Of a DNA stretch of 64,000 nucleotides, positions 9,078 through 16,932 are shown piece by piece (position 1 is the first letter of the stretch; every line of letters starts with the position of its first letter). A program made the position numbers and the translations under genes. This DNA is from Bacteroidota bacterium (GTDB lineage Bacteria > Bacteroidota > Bacteroidia > B-17B0 > Aurantibacillaceae). The stretch covers positions 101,132 to 165,131 of the forward strand of contig JADJSH010000010.1 of NCBI GenBank assembly GCA_016711805.1, read 5' to 3'. The notes under the pieces were generated by a model that was not told where the DNA came from, searched no databases, and was given only the letters and a program-made list of their open reading frames with translations.

Positions 9078-10088
9078 ATGATTACAACCGATTTAGCGAT
9101 TATAGGAGCTGGCCCAGTAGGCTTATTTGCCATTTTTGAAGCAGGATTATTAAAAATGCGTTGTCATTTAATTGACTACTTGCCTCAAGCTGGCGGACAA
9201 TTATCTGAAATTTACCCTAAGAAACCTATTTATGATATACCAGGCTATCCAAGTGTGTTAGCTCAAGAATTAGTAGATAATTTATTAAAGCAAGCAGAGC
9301 CTTTTCACCCAGGTTATACATTTGGAGAGCGTATTGAAACATTAGAAAAACGTGGCGAACGAGACTTTGTATTAAAAACAAATTTAGGCACCGAAATTCA
9401 TGCTAAAGTAGTAGTAATTGCTGGTGGTTTAGGTTGCTTTGAACCTCGTAAACCAGAAGTAGCAGGCTTAGCTCAATTTGAAAATGGCAAAGGAATCAAT
9501 TATATGATTTTAGACCCTGAAAAATACCGTGGACAAAAAATGGTTATTGCTGGTGGTGGAGATAGTGCTTTAGATTGGGCTATTTACTTAAGCGAAGTAT
9601 GTTCTGAATTAACATTAGTGCACCGTAGCGAATCGTTTAGAGGAGCTCCTGACAGTGTAAATAAAGTAATGAAATTAGCGGAAGAAGGAAAAATCAACCT
9701 ATTATTAAATACTAATTTAACAAGTGTTGCTGGTACTGATAAATTAGAATCGGTATCTATGATTAATACTAAAACACAAGAAACACAAACTATTGCTACT
9801 GATCATTTAATTCCGTTATTTGGATTAAGTCCTAAATTAGGTCCAATTGAAAACTTTGGATTAAATATAGATAAAAGTGCAATTGAAGTAAACACTGACG
9901 ATTATTCAACAAACATTGAAGGAGTTTATGCTATTGGCGATATTAATACTTACAAAAACAAATTGAAGTTGATTTTATGTGGTTTCCATGAACCAGCTTT
10001 AATGAGCCACAGCGCATACAAATACATGAATCCTGGGGTTAAGTATACCATGAAATATACAACCGTTCAAGGAGTTAATGAGTTTTAG
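9078..10088 (+). CDS. Ferredoxin-NADP reductase, thioredoxin reductase-like type (FAD-dependent)
   Basis: A 336-residue flavoprotein with an N-terminal FAD-binding GAGPVG motif (residues 10-15), the AGGQLSEIYPKKPIYDIPGYP region, an internal NAD(P)H-binding GGGDSALDWA motif and the C-terminal AIGDIN flavin motif. It lacks the CxxC pair of thioredoxin reductase, as expected for the TrxR-like class of ferredoxin/flavodoxin-NADP+ reductases. It should pass electrons between NADPH and ferredoxin in the cytoplasm. A 2Fe-2S ferredoxin gene lies just downstream, separated only by a 229-bp palindromic repeat, and is the obvious partner. Confidence 0.92.
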   Translation: MITTDLAIIGAGPVGLFAIFEAGLLKMRCHLIDYLPQAGGQLSEIYPKKPIYDIPGYPSVLAQELVDNLLKQAEPFHPGYTFGERIETLEKRGERDFVLKTNLGTEIHAKVVVIAGGLGCFEPRKPEVAGLAQFENGKGINYMILDPEKYRGQKMVIAGGGDSALDWAIYLSEVCSELTLVHRSESFRGAPDSVNKVMKLAEEGKINLLLNTNLTSVAGTDKLESVSMINTKTQETQTIATDHLIPLFGLSPKLGPIENFGLNIDKSAIEVNTDDYSTNIEGVYAIGDINTYKNKLKLILCGFHEPALMSHSAYKYMNPGVKYTMKYTTVQGVNEF

Positions 10089-10105
10089 TTATTTTTTATT
10101 TTGAC

Positions 10106-10334
10106 TTGGGCGCATTCCGCAAAGAGGCAGCAGGAACTGGGCTGTCGCTTCAATCTTTGTAAGATACAGGCAAAAGGATTTCGCTTGCATCCCTTGCGCG
10201 AGCGTGAAATTACCTATTACTATAAATTACAATTTGAATTAATACGCGTGAGGGATTGAAGTGGAAATCCTTTTTTATGAGGTACGAATAAAAAAGATTG
10301 TAACGAAAAGCCCGGCCCACAGGGACACGCCCAA
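10106..10334 (+). repeat. Dispersed ~230-bp imperfect palindrome, copy A
   Basis: The element is bounded by TTGGGCG and CGCCCAA. Its left arm, reverse-complemented, aligns with its right arm (GCGCAAGGGATGCAAGCGAAATCC against GCGTGAGGGATTGAAGTGGAAATCC in two blocks, then AAAGATTGAAGCGACAGCCC against AAAGATTGTAACGAAAAGCCC), so the whole unit can fold as one long hairpin with smaller hairpins in each arm. The core GCGTGAGGGAT is at 10246-10256. Close relatives are at 23425-23655 and 25633-25869. Any ORF in it is incidental. Confidence 0.85.
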
Positions 10335-10371
10335 ATCCTAAAAAAAATCTAGCGAATTTGTAAGGAATTTT

Positions 10372-10379
10372 TATTTTTG
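10372..10379 (+). promoter_or_regulatory. -7 promoter box for the ferredoxin gene (very short leader)
   Basis: TATTTTTG matches TAnnTTTG and ends 7 bases before the ATG at 10387, so the transcript would start at or within a few bases of the start codon. Confidence 0.5.
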
Positions 10380-10386
10380 CAGTATT

Positions 10387-10713
10387 ATGACAGACATTAA
10401 CATCAACGTACAAAATCCTGATAATACCATTACAACCTTAGTTGCCCCTACTGATATGGGATTAAGTTTAATGGAATTTTTAAAAGGAAACGATTATGAT
10501 ATTTTAGCTACTTGTGGCGGTATGGCTTTATGTGCTACTTGTCATGTAGAAGTGATTAGTGGTTTTGATAAGTTACACCCAATATCTGATGATGAATGGG
10601 CTATGTTAGATACCTTACCAAATATTACGGATACTTCTCGTTTAGGCTGTCAGTTGAAGTTAGATGATAGCATGAATGAAATTACCGTGAAGATTATGGG
10701 GGATGGGAATTAA
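10387..10713 (+). CDS. 2Fe-2S ferredoxin, adrenodoxin type
   Basis: A 108-residue ferredoxin with four cluster cysteines C43, C49, C52 and C88 in the spacing Cx5Cx2C...C of adrenodoxin-type [2Fe-2S] proteins (motifs TCGGMALCATCH and RLGCQL). It is a cytoplasmic electron carrier, probably reduced by the FNR encoded upstream. Its end overlaps the convergent SpoIIE gene by 4 bases. Family and cluster type are clear; the downstream electron acceptor is not visible here. Confidence 0.94.
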   Translation: MTDININVQNPDNTITTLVAPTDMGLSLMEFLKGNDYDILATCGGMALCATCHVEVISGFDKLHPISDDEWAMLDTLPNITDTSRLGCQLKLDDSMNEITVKIMGDGN

Positions 10714-12833
10714 ACCTTAATACCAATTACTAACACATCATCTACCTGTTCTAATTTTCCTTTCCAATTAGTAAACTTATTTTCGAGAATAGAGCGTTGT
10801 TCGATCATAGACAAATTTTGATTCTCCAACAAAATATCTTTAAGTTGTTTGTATTTAAACTTTTTGCCTTTGTCGCCGCCAAATTGATCAGCAAAGCCAT
10901 CGGAAAATAAATACACTAAATCATTTTTTTGTAATTGAATTTGCTTAGAGGTAAAGCTCTGCACTTGCTCATCTACAAAGGCACCCACTGGAAATTTATC
11001 TGCCTTCACTTCGGAAATTCTAGTTACTGCATTTTCAATTTGGTGAATGATATATATAGGATTATTAGCTCCTGAGTAATTTAGTTCTAAGGTTTTTGTA
11101 TTTAATACGCACAACGAAATATCCATTCCATCCTTTACTGAAGATTCTTGAAAGGTTTGATGCAGCGCTAATGTTAATTGATGATTGACATAATTTAAAA
11201 TATCGGCAGGATTATTTAAATCTTTTTCGAGAACCGCTTTGTTTAATAAATTATAATTGACGATAGAAATTAAAGCGCCAGGTACACCATGTCCAGTGCA
11301 ATCAGCAGCCGCTACAAAAACCAAATCACCTTTTTGTTCAATCCAATAAAAATCGCCACTTAAAATATCTTTAGGTTTATAAAAAACAAAAGATTGCGGA
11401 AATATGCTGTTCCATTGCTTTTCGGGAGGTAAAATAGCATTTTGTATACGTTCGGCATAGCGAATACTATCGGTAATATCTTTATTTTGTTCTTCAGCAA
11501 TGTGTTTTTGATGCTCTACCGTTTGTTTTTGTTCTTCAATAATTTTATTTTTTTCTTCTAAAGCAATATTGGCTTTTTGTTTTTGGCGTAAGCCTCTAAA
11601 AATAAAGAAGGCAATCACCAATAATAAGCCTGCAGCGATAATAAAAATGGTTTTAATAAATGATTCGCTTTTTACTTGAAGATTTAAAATTTCGTTTTCT
11701 TGTTGTTTTTTTTCGGTGGCAAAACGGGTTTGCATTTCGGCTGTAATAGAAGTTTGGTCTTTATTATACAAGGTATCTTTTAAGCTACTGCATTCCATAC
11801 TGTACTCTAGCGCTTGAGAAGCCTTTCCTAGCTGTTTATAAAGCACGGTTAAATTCTCTAAACATAAAATTTTATCAGTAACCGATTCTCTAGCTTTGGC
11901 AAGGTCGTAGGCTTTATTAAAATAAATTAAAGCTTTATCATAATTTCCTTTTCTAAATTAATGGTACCAATATTATTACAAGCTGGAAAAATACTTTTCC
12001 CATCATTTATTTCAATATAAATATCATAGGCTTTTTGAAATTGCTCAAGTGCTTTATCTAAGTCCTCTAACTGATAATAAACCGCGCCTAAGTTATTTAG
12101 GGTTAAAGCCATTCCCTTTTTATTGCCAGCTTTCTCTTTCAGTTTTAGCGCCTTTTCTAAATAAGATATAGCCAAACTATGTTTTCCTTGAGTGGCATAA
12201 ATACCACCAATATTGGTATAGCAACTCGCTTCTGCCACTTCATCTTTAATCTCTTGAGCTAACCGTAATGCTTTATTATAAAAATCGAGTGCTTGTTTGT
12301 AATTAGTGACTTCGTCGTACAATAAACCAATGTTGATGTATAAACCCGGTAAGGCATTTTTATACTTTTCTTTTTCAAATAGCTTGAGAGCCTCGCTAAA
12401 ATGAGTTAAGGCTGCATCAATTTCTTCGTTTTTATAAGCTACTTTACCCAAACCTTCGTAACATTCTGCAATACCAATGTTGTTTTTTGTTTTTTTATAA
12501 AGAGATAAAGCCTCTGCAAATTTTAAATTGGCGTCATCGAAATTACCTTGTAAAAAATGAGCTTCTCCTTCAACGCAAACGGCATCAGCCATGCCTTTTT
12601 TATCATCAATATCCACAGCCAATTTATAAGCAGCCGAAGAATAGCTAAAGCACTTTGGTATATTTTTTGTAAAAAATATTTAGATAAATCAATATTGGCA
12701 CTTACTTTTTTGTTGAGCTGTGGAAGCTTCATTTAATTTTGTATAAAGAAAGTAAATCTTGCCCCTCTGAATAAAGAGAGAATGTATTAACCAATACAAT
12801 GAATAGAAAAAATAAACCGCTTTTTGTAAACAT
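10710..12833 (-). pseudogene. TPR-repeat SpoIIE-type protein serine phosphatase, reading frame broken by several frameshifts
   Basis: The pieces add up to one protein of about 700 residues. It has a signal-like N-terminus (starting at 12833: MFTKSGLFFLFIVLVN), at least six TPR units (about 12620-11850), a transmembrane helix (IIAAGLLLVIAFFIFRGL), a coiled-coil linker, and a C-terminal PP2C/SpoIIE phosphatase domain with SGDFYW, AADCTGHGVPGA, YSGANNP and FSDGFADQFGG. Single-base shifts occur near 12738, 12709, 12643 and 11945. Restoring a base rejoins good TPR sequence each time (for example NYDKALIYFNKAYDLA after 11945). Such proteins are common signalling phosphatases in Bacteroidota. The conserved domain and clean rejoining favour sequence errors over true decay. 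Confidence 0.8.
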
Positions 12834-12932
12834 AAATTATGATACAACAAGATAGTAAAAATTACGAAAAATCAAGATGCTTAATATCAGTCCTTTTTAT
12901 GAAAGAATTTGTATATTTATAAAACTAATATG

Positions 12933-12995
12933 CGCTACTGAGTAGCGGTTATTTACCAACCGTTGGTAAGATACCCGCTATAAAATAGCGGGTAT
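12933..12995. repeat. Three consecutive perfect inverted repeats
   Basis: Three back-to-back hairpins: CGCTACT-G-AGTAGCG (12933-12947), TTACCAAC-C-GTTGGTAA (12953-12969) and ATACCCGCTAT-AAA-ATAGCGGGTAT (12971-12995). They lie just upstream of the accessory gene at 13033 and mark the left edge of the cassette-like island. No U-run follows, so they do not look like ordinary terminators. Confidence 0.75.
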
Positions 12996-13032
12996 AAGTA
13001 ATTTTGAGTTTAGTGTTAATTAATAGAAAAAT

Positions 13033-13887
13033 ATGATAGACCCAGCTTCATTGACCACAGCGATTGACAATGCTAGTAAAGTAGCAAATACACCACTGTT
13101 TACCACAATTATTGATAAAGTAACTGGCTTTAGAATTAGCCAATGGGCTGCTGAAGGAGAGGTCAGGAAACAGATAATACATGATGAGTACGAAAAAGCC
13201 AAAATGAATGGAATAATTGGAATCCAATACATAGAAAATATCAGACACACCACTAACCTAATAGACGCTGCAGTTAAAAGTTCAAAATATATTGATCCTA
13301 ATAAACCTAATGACATAAAAATTGACAATGATTTTTTCTGGAACACCTTAGAGCACGCTAAAACAATTTCCAATAACGAAATGCAAGAGTTGATAGCGAA
13401 AATTATTGCTGGTGAATACAATCAACCAGGTTCCTATTCAATGAGTACACTTCAAACCATCAAAATGTTAGGACAAAGTGAATTAGAATTATTTGAAAAT
13501 ATTTGTTCTTTATGTATAGATCAACATCAAATACCGCAAAGCGTTTTTTCTATGCCCGACAGTATAAAACCAATAATGATTTCTTTAGGAATAGATTTTA
13601 GTAGTTTACAAACACTACAAAGCTTAGGATTATTTTTACCGAATAGTATGTCAATAAATGAAGAAAATAAAGAAAAGCAAAACATTAAAATAAAATATTT
13701 TGACAAGCAGATTGAACTTAAACCCACCCATGCAAGTAACTTTTCATTCAATTATCCTGATTTTTATGAATTATCAAATACTGGCAAACAACTTATTGAA
13801 CATTTAAATTCTAAATATTGCAAAGATTATTATGAGTGGCTTGTAAAAAACTATACAATTAATAATTATAAGGTTATTGATAATTAA
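13033..13887 (+). CDS. DUF2806-like protein
   Basis: A 284-residue soluble protein. The central part (DNDFFWNTLEHAKTISNNEMQELIAKIIAGE, here in pieces: FFWNTLEHAK, NNEMQELIAKIIAGE, then NQPGSYSMSTLQTIK) resembles the DUF2806/TIGR03899 group, in which this block precedes a helical region ending in an 'L..L.SLGL' segment. The C-terminus has an ELSNTGKQLIEHL helix. No catalytic motif is obvious. It is the first gene of an island of unrelated accessory genes separated by inverted repeats, so acquisition by transfer is likely. A role in defence is possible for such orphan genes but nothing here proves it. Confidence 0.6.
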   Translation: MIDPASLTTAIDNASKVANTPLFTTIIDKVTGFRISQWAAEGEVRKQIIHDEYEKAKMNGIIGIQYIENIRHTTNLIDAAVKSSKYIDPNKPNDIKIDNDFFWNTLEHAKTISNNEMQELIAKIIAGEYNQPGSYSMSTLQTIKMLGQSELELFENICSLCIDQHQIPQSVFSMPDSIKPIMISLGIDFSSLQTLQSLGLFLPNSMSINEENKEKQNIKIKYFDKQIELKPTHASNFSFNYPDFYELSNTGKQLIEHLNSKYCKDYYEWLVKNYTINNYKVIDN

Positions 13888-14096
13888 CTAACACTAACAG
13901 CACCTTTGCCTAATGCGGGCGGACAACAAAGCATTTGCAAAAGCGGTCGCTTCGCGGGGACAATTATTTCGCTTTGCAAATGGCAACAAACATGGTATCT
14001 TTATTTAAACGTTTCAGTAGACGAGTGTTCCAAAACCGCACAAGTTCTAGGCAAACCGTTAGCTGCAATTAATAGACAACACTTAAACCGACACGT
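13888..14096. repeat. Cassette-like intergenic repeat, copy 1
   Basis: The stretch contains an imperfect stem (GCATTTGCAAAAGCG ... CGCTTTGCAAATGGC, about 13931-13985) enclosing a small GCGGTCGCTTCGCG hairpin, and ends with CCGTTAGCTGC shortly before the next gene. The reverse complement of that end (GCAGCTAAC) reappears after the next gene at 14710 and again at 15825. An ORF across it (13906-14100) is incidental. Confidence 0.65.
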
Positions 14097-14700
14097 GTGA
14101 CAGAAAAGGAAATCGGAAACTATTTAGTGAAATTTAATTTCGATAAAGTTGAAATAGACTTTTCGTATACAAAAAGAATAGTCTTTGAAATTATATTTTA
14201 CGGAATTGCTGGTATTTTATTTCTTCTGAGTCCATTGCTTGCACAAAATTCCTTTGTCGTCTATTATCAATTGGGCTCGATAATACTAGTAATTGGAGGA
14301 GTTTCTGTTTTAAGTATTGCTGCAAAAAGACTATTTACTCCCAGACAAGAAATAATTGTCATTGACAAAACTGCCCAGACATTGACATTTAAAAAAATAG
14401 ACTAAAAAAATTACAATTCCTTTTAATCAAATTGCATCAATCAAGTTACAAAACACTTACACAAAAGAAGATTCAAATAGTGACTCTTTAACAATTTTCA
14501 AAACATTTCATTCAGACTTAATAATTACAACCAAAAAGGATGCGAATATTAGGATAGTCACTTTTGAAAATCAAACAATAATTGAGACCGTAGTTGACAA
14601 AAATGAAAAATCGGTTACTATTGACACCAGTTCTGAAATAGGCACAATAGTTTCCGACGCGTGTGGTTTAAAACTAGAGAAAATACAGTTGAAAGAGTAA
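14097..14700 (+). pseudogene. Two-TM membrane protein of unknown function, frameshifted
   Basis: It starts at GTG (14097). The first 102 codons give a short N-terminal region, two hydrophobic segments (IIFYGIAGILFLLSPLL and LGSIILVIGGVSVLSIA) and RQEIIVIDKTAQTLTFKKID, then a stop at 14403. Dropping the T at 14403 continues with KKITIPFNQIASIKLQ and a further 90 or so residues to the stop at 14698-14700. The joined product (about 200 residues) looks like a membrane-anchored small beta domain similar to bacterial PH-like proteins. A one-base insertion after an A run is the simplest explanation. The function is unknown. Confidence 0.6.
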
Positions 14701-14925
14701 AAAAAATTAACAGCAGCTAACATACGCTAAGCAAACAGTTTGGCAGACATCAAAGCTTTTGCAAAAGCGGTCGCTCCGCGAAAGACAATTATTTTCGCTT
14801 TGCAAAAGTCCATTAAACATTTATCTTTGTTAGTAGCGTTTCGCTAGACACTGTTTCAAATCAAATCGTTCCTTAGCGCGAAAACATTACCTGTATGTGT
14901 TCGAAAATAATAAACTCAAAAAAAC
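14701..14925. repeat. Cassette-like intergenic repeat, copy 2
   Basis: It opens with AACAGCAGCTAACA and contains the stem GCTTTTGCAAAAGCG ... CGCTTTGCAAAAGTCC with GGTCGCTCCGCG inside, closely matching copy 1, then TAGCGTTTCGCTA. It separates the broken gene at 14097 from the gene at 14926. Confidence 0.65.
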
Positions 14926-15360
14926 ATGACTACCGATTTAAAAAATATTACGGCCAATTATTCAATATTTATTTTCTTCTTGTTTCTTCCAGGTATGCTA
15001 TTTGGACAGACTAAAGTGGACAAAATATTAAGCGCTGATAAATCTTTTTTCATAATTAAGACCTCTGGGTGCTTTGGCGGTGGTGCTGACACCATAACTA
15101 TTGTGAGACAATCTTCTGGAGATTTTAATGTTTTTCATGGTAGCAAAAAAAATATTCCATCTATTATTGACCAAAGTCAATTATTAAAATTTAGTGAGAC
15201 TTTTAAAGAAAAAATGACTGGTAAACAGAAATGTGCTTGCACTCTTTCCTCAACTTTTGTTCTTTTTTCTAAAAAGGGCAAGGTAAGCTTTCATACTAGA
15301 TGCTGTGGACAGGAACTTCCCAGTGAAACTTTTAGAAGACTATTAAATGCAAATGACTAA
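14926..15360 (+). CDS. Small exported cysteine-containing protein, function unknown
   Basis: A 144-residue protein with an internal hydrophobic signal region (residues 13-28, ending PGMLFGQ), so it is probably secreted or periplasmic. The mature part has a SGCFGGGADTITI motif, a CAC pair and a TRCCGQELP motif. Five cysteines suggest disulfides or metal binding. It lies between two copies of the cassette-like repeat. I do not recognise the family. Confidence 0.6.
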   Translation: MTTDLKNITANYSIFIFFLFLPGMLFGQTKVDKILSADKSFFIIKTSGCFGGGADTITIVRQSSGDFNVFHGSKKNIPSIIDQSQLLKFSETFKEKMTGKQKCACTLSSTFVLFSKKGKVSFHTRCCGQELPSETFRRLLNAND

Positions 15361-15429
15361 TTCAGCAGACATTATACAAGATGTGACATAAAGAGTATTC
15401 ACACCGACAGGTAATCCAACCTAAATCCG

Positions 15430-15497
15430 ATTTGGGCATTCAGTTTCGCTTTTGCAAAAAGTGGTAGCCAATTAGTTAATTTTCGCTTTGCAAAAGT
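15430..15497. repeat. Cassette-like intergenic repeat, copy 3 (partial)
   Basis: GCATTCAGTTTCGCTTTTGCAAAA followed after about 30 bases by TTTTCGCTTTGCAAAAGTC repeats the stem of copies 1 and 2, but the flanking GCAGCTAAC and GTTAGCTGC ends are missing here. The following reading frame starts inside it. Confidence 0.6.
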
Positions 15498-15856
15498 CTT
15501 ATAATATAAATTTCAGTGACAGTCTTGCTATATTCTTAAACTTCTATTCAAACAAGTTAATTGAGATTAATGTTTTCTATAAAGGCAATGACAAAAATAA
15601 TGTCATCAAGGAAACAATTACTAAACATTATAAGTTACAAAAATATAACAACAAGGCTGAGGACAAGTTAACTAAGACATATTTAGCAATAAACAATGAC
15701 GGATATAATCTATTAACAATATCAGACAAAACAGCTATTAATTACATTCCTTCAAATTGTGGTAATAGCAGACAACGGAGAAGTTGGACTAAGCTTGACA
15801 AGTACTTGGTTGAAAAAATAACTGCAGCTAACAAGCCCCTAACAACAGTTCAATAA
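15488..15856 (+). pseudogene. 3' fragment of an unknown gene fused to a repeat
   Basis: The open frame (122 codons) has only a TTG inside the repeat as a possible start, and protein-like sequence (INFSDSLAIFLNFYSNKLIEI) begins immediately after the repeat stem, with no signal peptide or N-terminal region. Its last codons are read from another repeat end (GCAGCTAACAAGC). It therefore looks like the 3' part of a gene whose 5' end was lost, perhaps by recombination between repeats. No family was recognised. Confidence 0.5.
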
Positions 15857-15863
15857 ACAAATC

Positions 15864-16780
15864 CTACAAATCCTTCATCAGGGCTTTGTATAATTCTATC
15901 ATGCCTTCAATATCTTTTTTGTGAACCTTTTCGTTAGGTGTATGCACAAACTGTTCGGCTGCACCAACAAAGCACCAATCCCAAACATTCTCAGCCATTT
16001 GTAATTCTTTAGCATCACTTCCACCCGATCCTTCAACTTCTAATTGATAAGCCACTTTATGTTTTTTAGCAATATCAATTATTCTGTTGATAAAACTACG
16101 ACGTGGAATTAAACTATCACGCATACTAATTACTGGCCCTTTTGCAGGAAATACGCCATCCGAAATCCAAGAGATATCAGAAATTAAAGCTTGAGAAATT
16201 TTATAATTATCGACTAAATATTTTTGTAAGTACGATACGCTACCGCCACCGTGCTCTTCCCATGTACTAAATACAATCACACCATCTTTTAAAAAGTCTC
16301 AGCAACTTTTAAGGCATTATAACAACCCAAACGGTTATCCATATAACAACATTGCACGTAGTCTTTATCTTCTCTCCAATTAGCTTTAAAAACTAATTCA
16401 GTACCTGTATCAAAACTACGCTTAGCTTTATATTCCATGGTGTCTTTTACCACGTTCAAAGTTGCTTCGCATTTACCTTTACTATCGCTTCCTACCAATT
16501 CATAACCTTTTTCAATACGTGGTCCACCAATTTTCACTAATTGTTTTCCGTAACGTACGGTGAAACCAATACTATCAGTGTGTGCAAAAATAGCGGTGCG
16601 TGGTTTACCAAACACCAACATGATATTATCCTGAAAGCCTTTACCGTGGATGACCTTTGGTTTGTGTTTCCAGTTTTTAGATTCTTTTTTAATATAGTCT
16701 AATAAAAATTCTTTCATGGCTACTTCGTTTCCGCTAGGGGAATGAATAGCACACATTGTTTTTAATATTGATAAATCCAT
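15864..16780 (-). pseudogene. M42 family metallopeptidase (glutamyl aminopeptidase-like), one frameshift
   Basis: Two adjacent frames (16780-16289 and 16280-15864) together give a full-length protein of about 305 residues. The first carries SPSGNE, IFAHTDSIGFTVRYG with the first metal-ligand H and D, and DNRLGC with a bridging aspartate. The second carries STWEEHGGGS with the catalytic glutamates and the HTPNEKVHKKDI metal-ligand segment near the end. These are hallmarks of cobalt/zinc M42 aminopeptidases, which trim peptides in the cytoplasm. The break is one missing base in the A run at 16291-16295. Such a conserved protein with one homopolymer break is probably intact in the organism. Confidence 0.85.
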
Positions 16781-16824
16781 AAAAGAATAATAGTGTTAAA
16801 AAGGTTTTATATAGTTTTGACGTT

Positions 16825-16832
16825 CAAAGGTA
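16825..16832 (-). promoter_or_regulatory. -7 promoter box for the M42 peptidase gene
   Basis: On the minus strand this reads TACCTTTG, an exact TAnnTTTG match 44 bases before the start codon. Confidence 0.45.
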
Positions 16833-16932
16833 ATGAAATCAAAGTTTAAATTAAACTTTTAAAGTAATTTAGAGTCTTTATTAAGTACAAAAAAATATAT
16901 AAATTTATAAGGCTCAATAAACATATCTTAAA

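Noticed and set aside
10210..10413. 67-codon minus-strand ORF
   Set aside because: It spans element copy A and the ferredoxin start, with no codon bias or start context.
10710..12833. Two or three separate TPR and phosphatase genes
   Set aside because: Restoring single bases gives continuous TPR motifs across the breaks, so it is one gene.
13906..14100. 64-codon ORF between accessory genes
   Set aside because: It is read through the inverted repeat and ends at the next gene's start. The repeat explains the sequence.
13888..14925. Classical integron attC sites
   Set aside because: Boundary sequences GCAGCTAAC/GTTAGCTGC resemble attC ends but miss the GTTRRRY consensus by one base, and no integrase gene is in the window. 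Kept only as a cassette-like repeat hypothesis.
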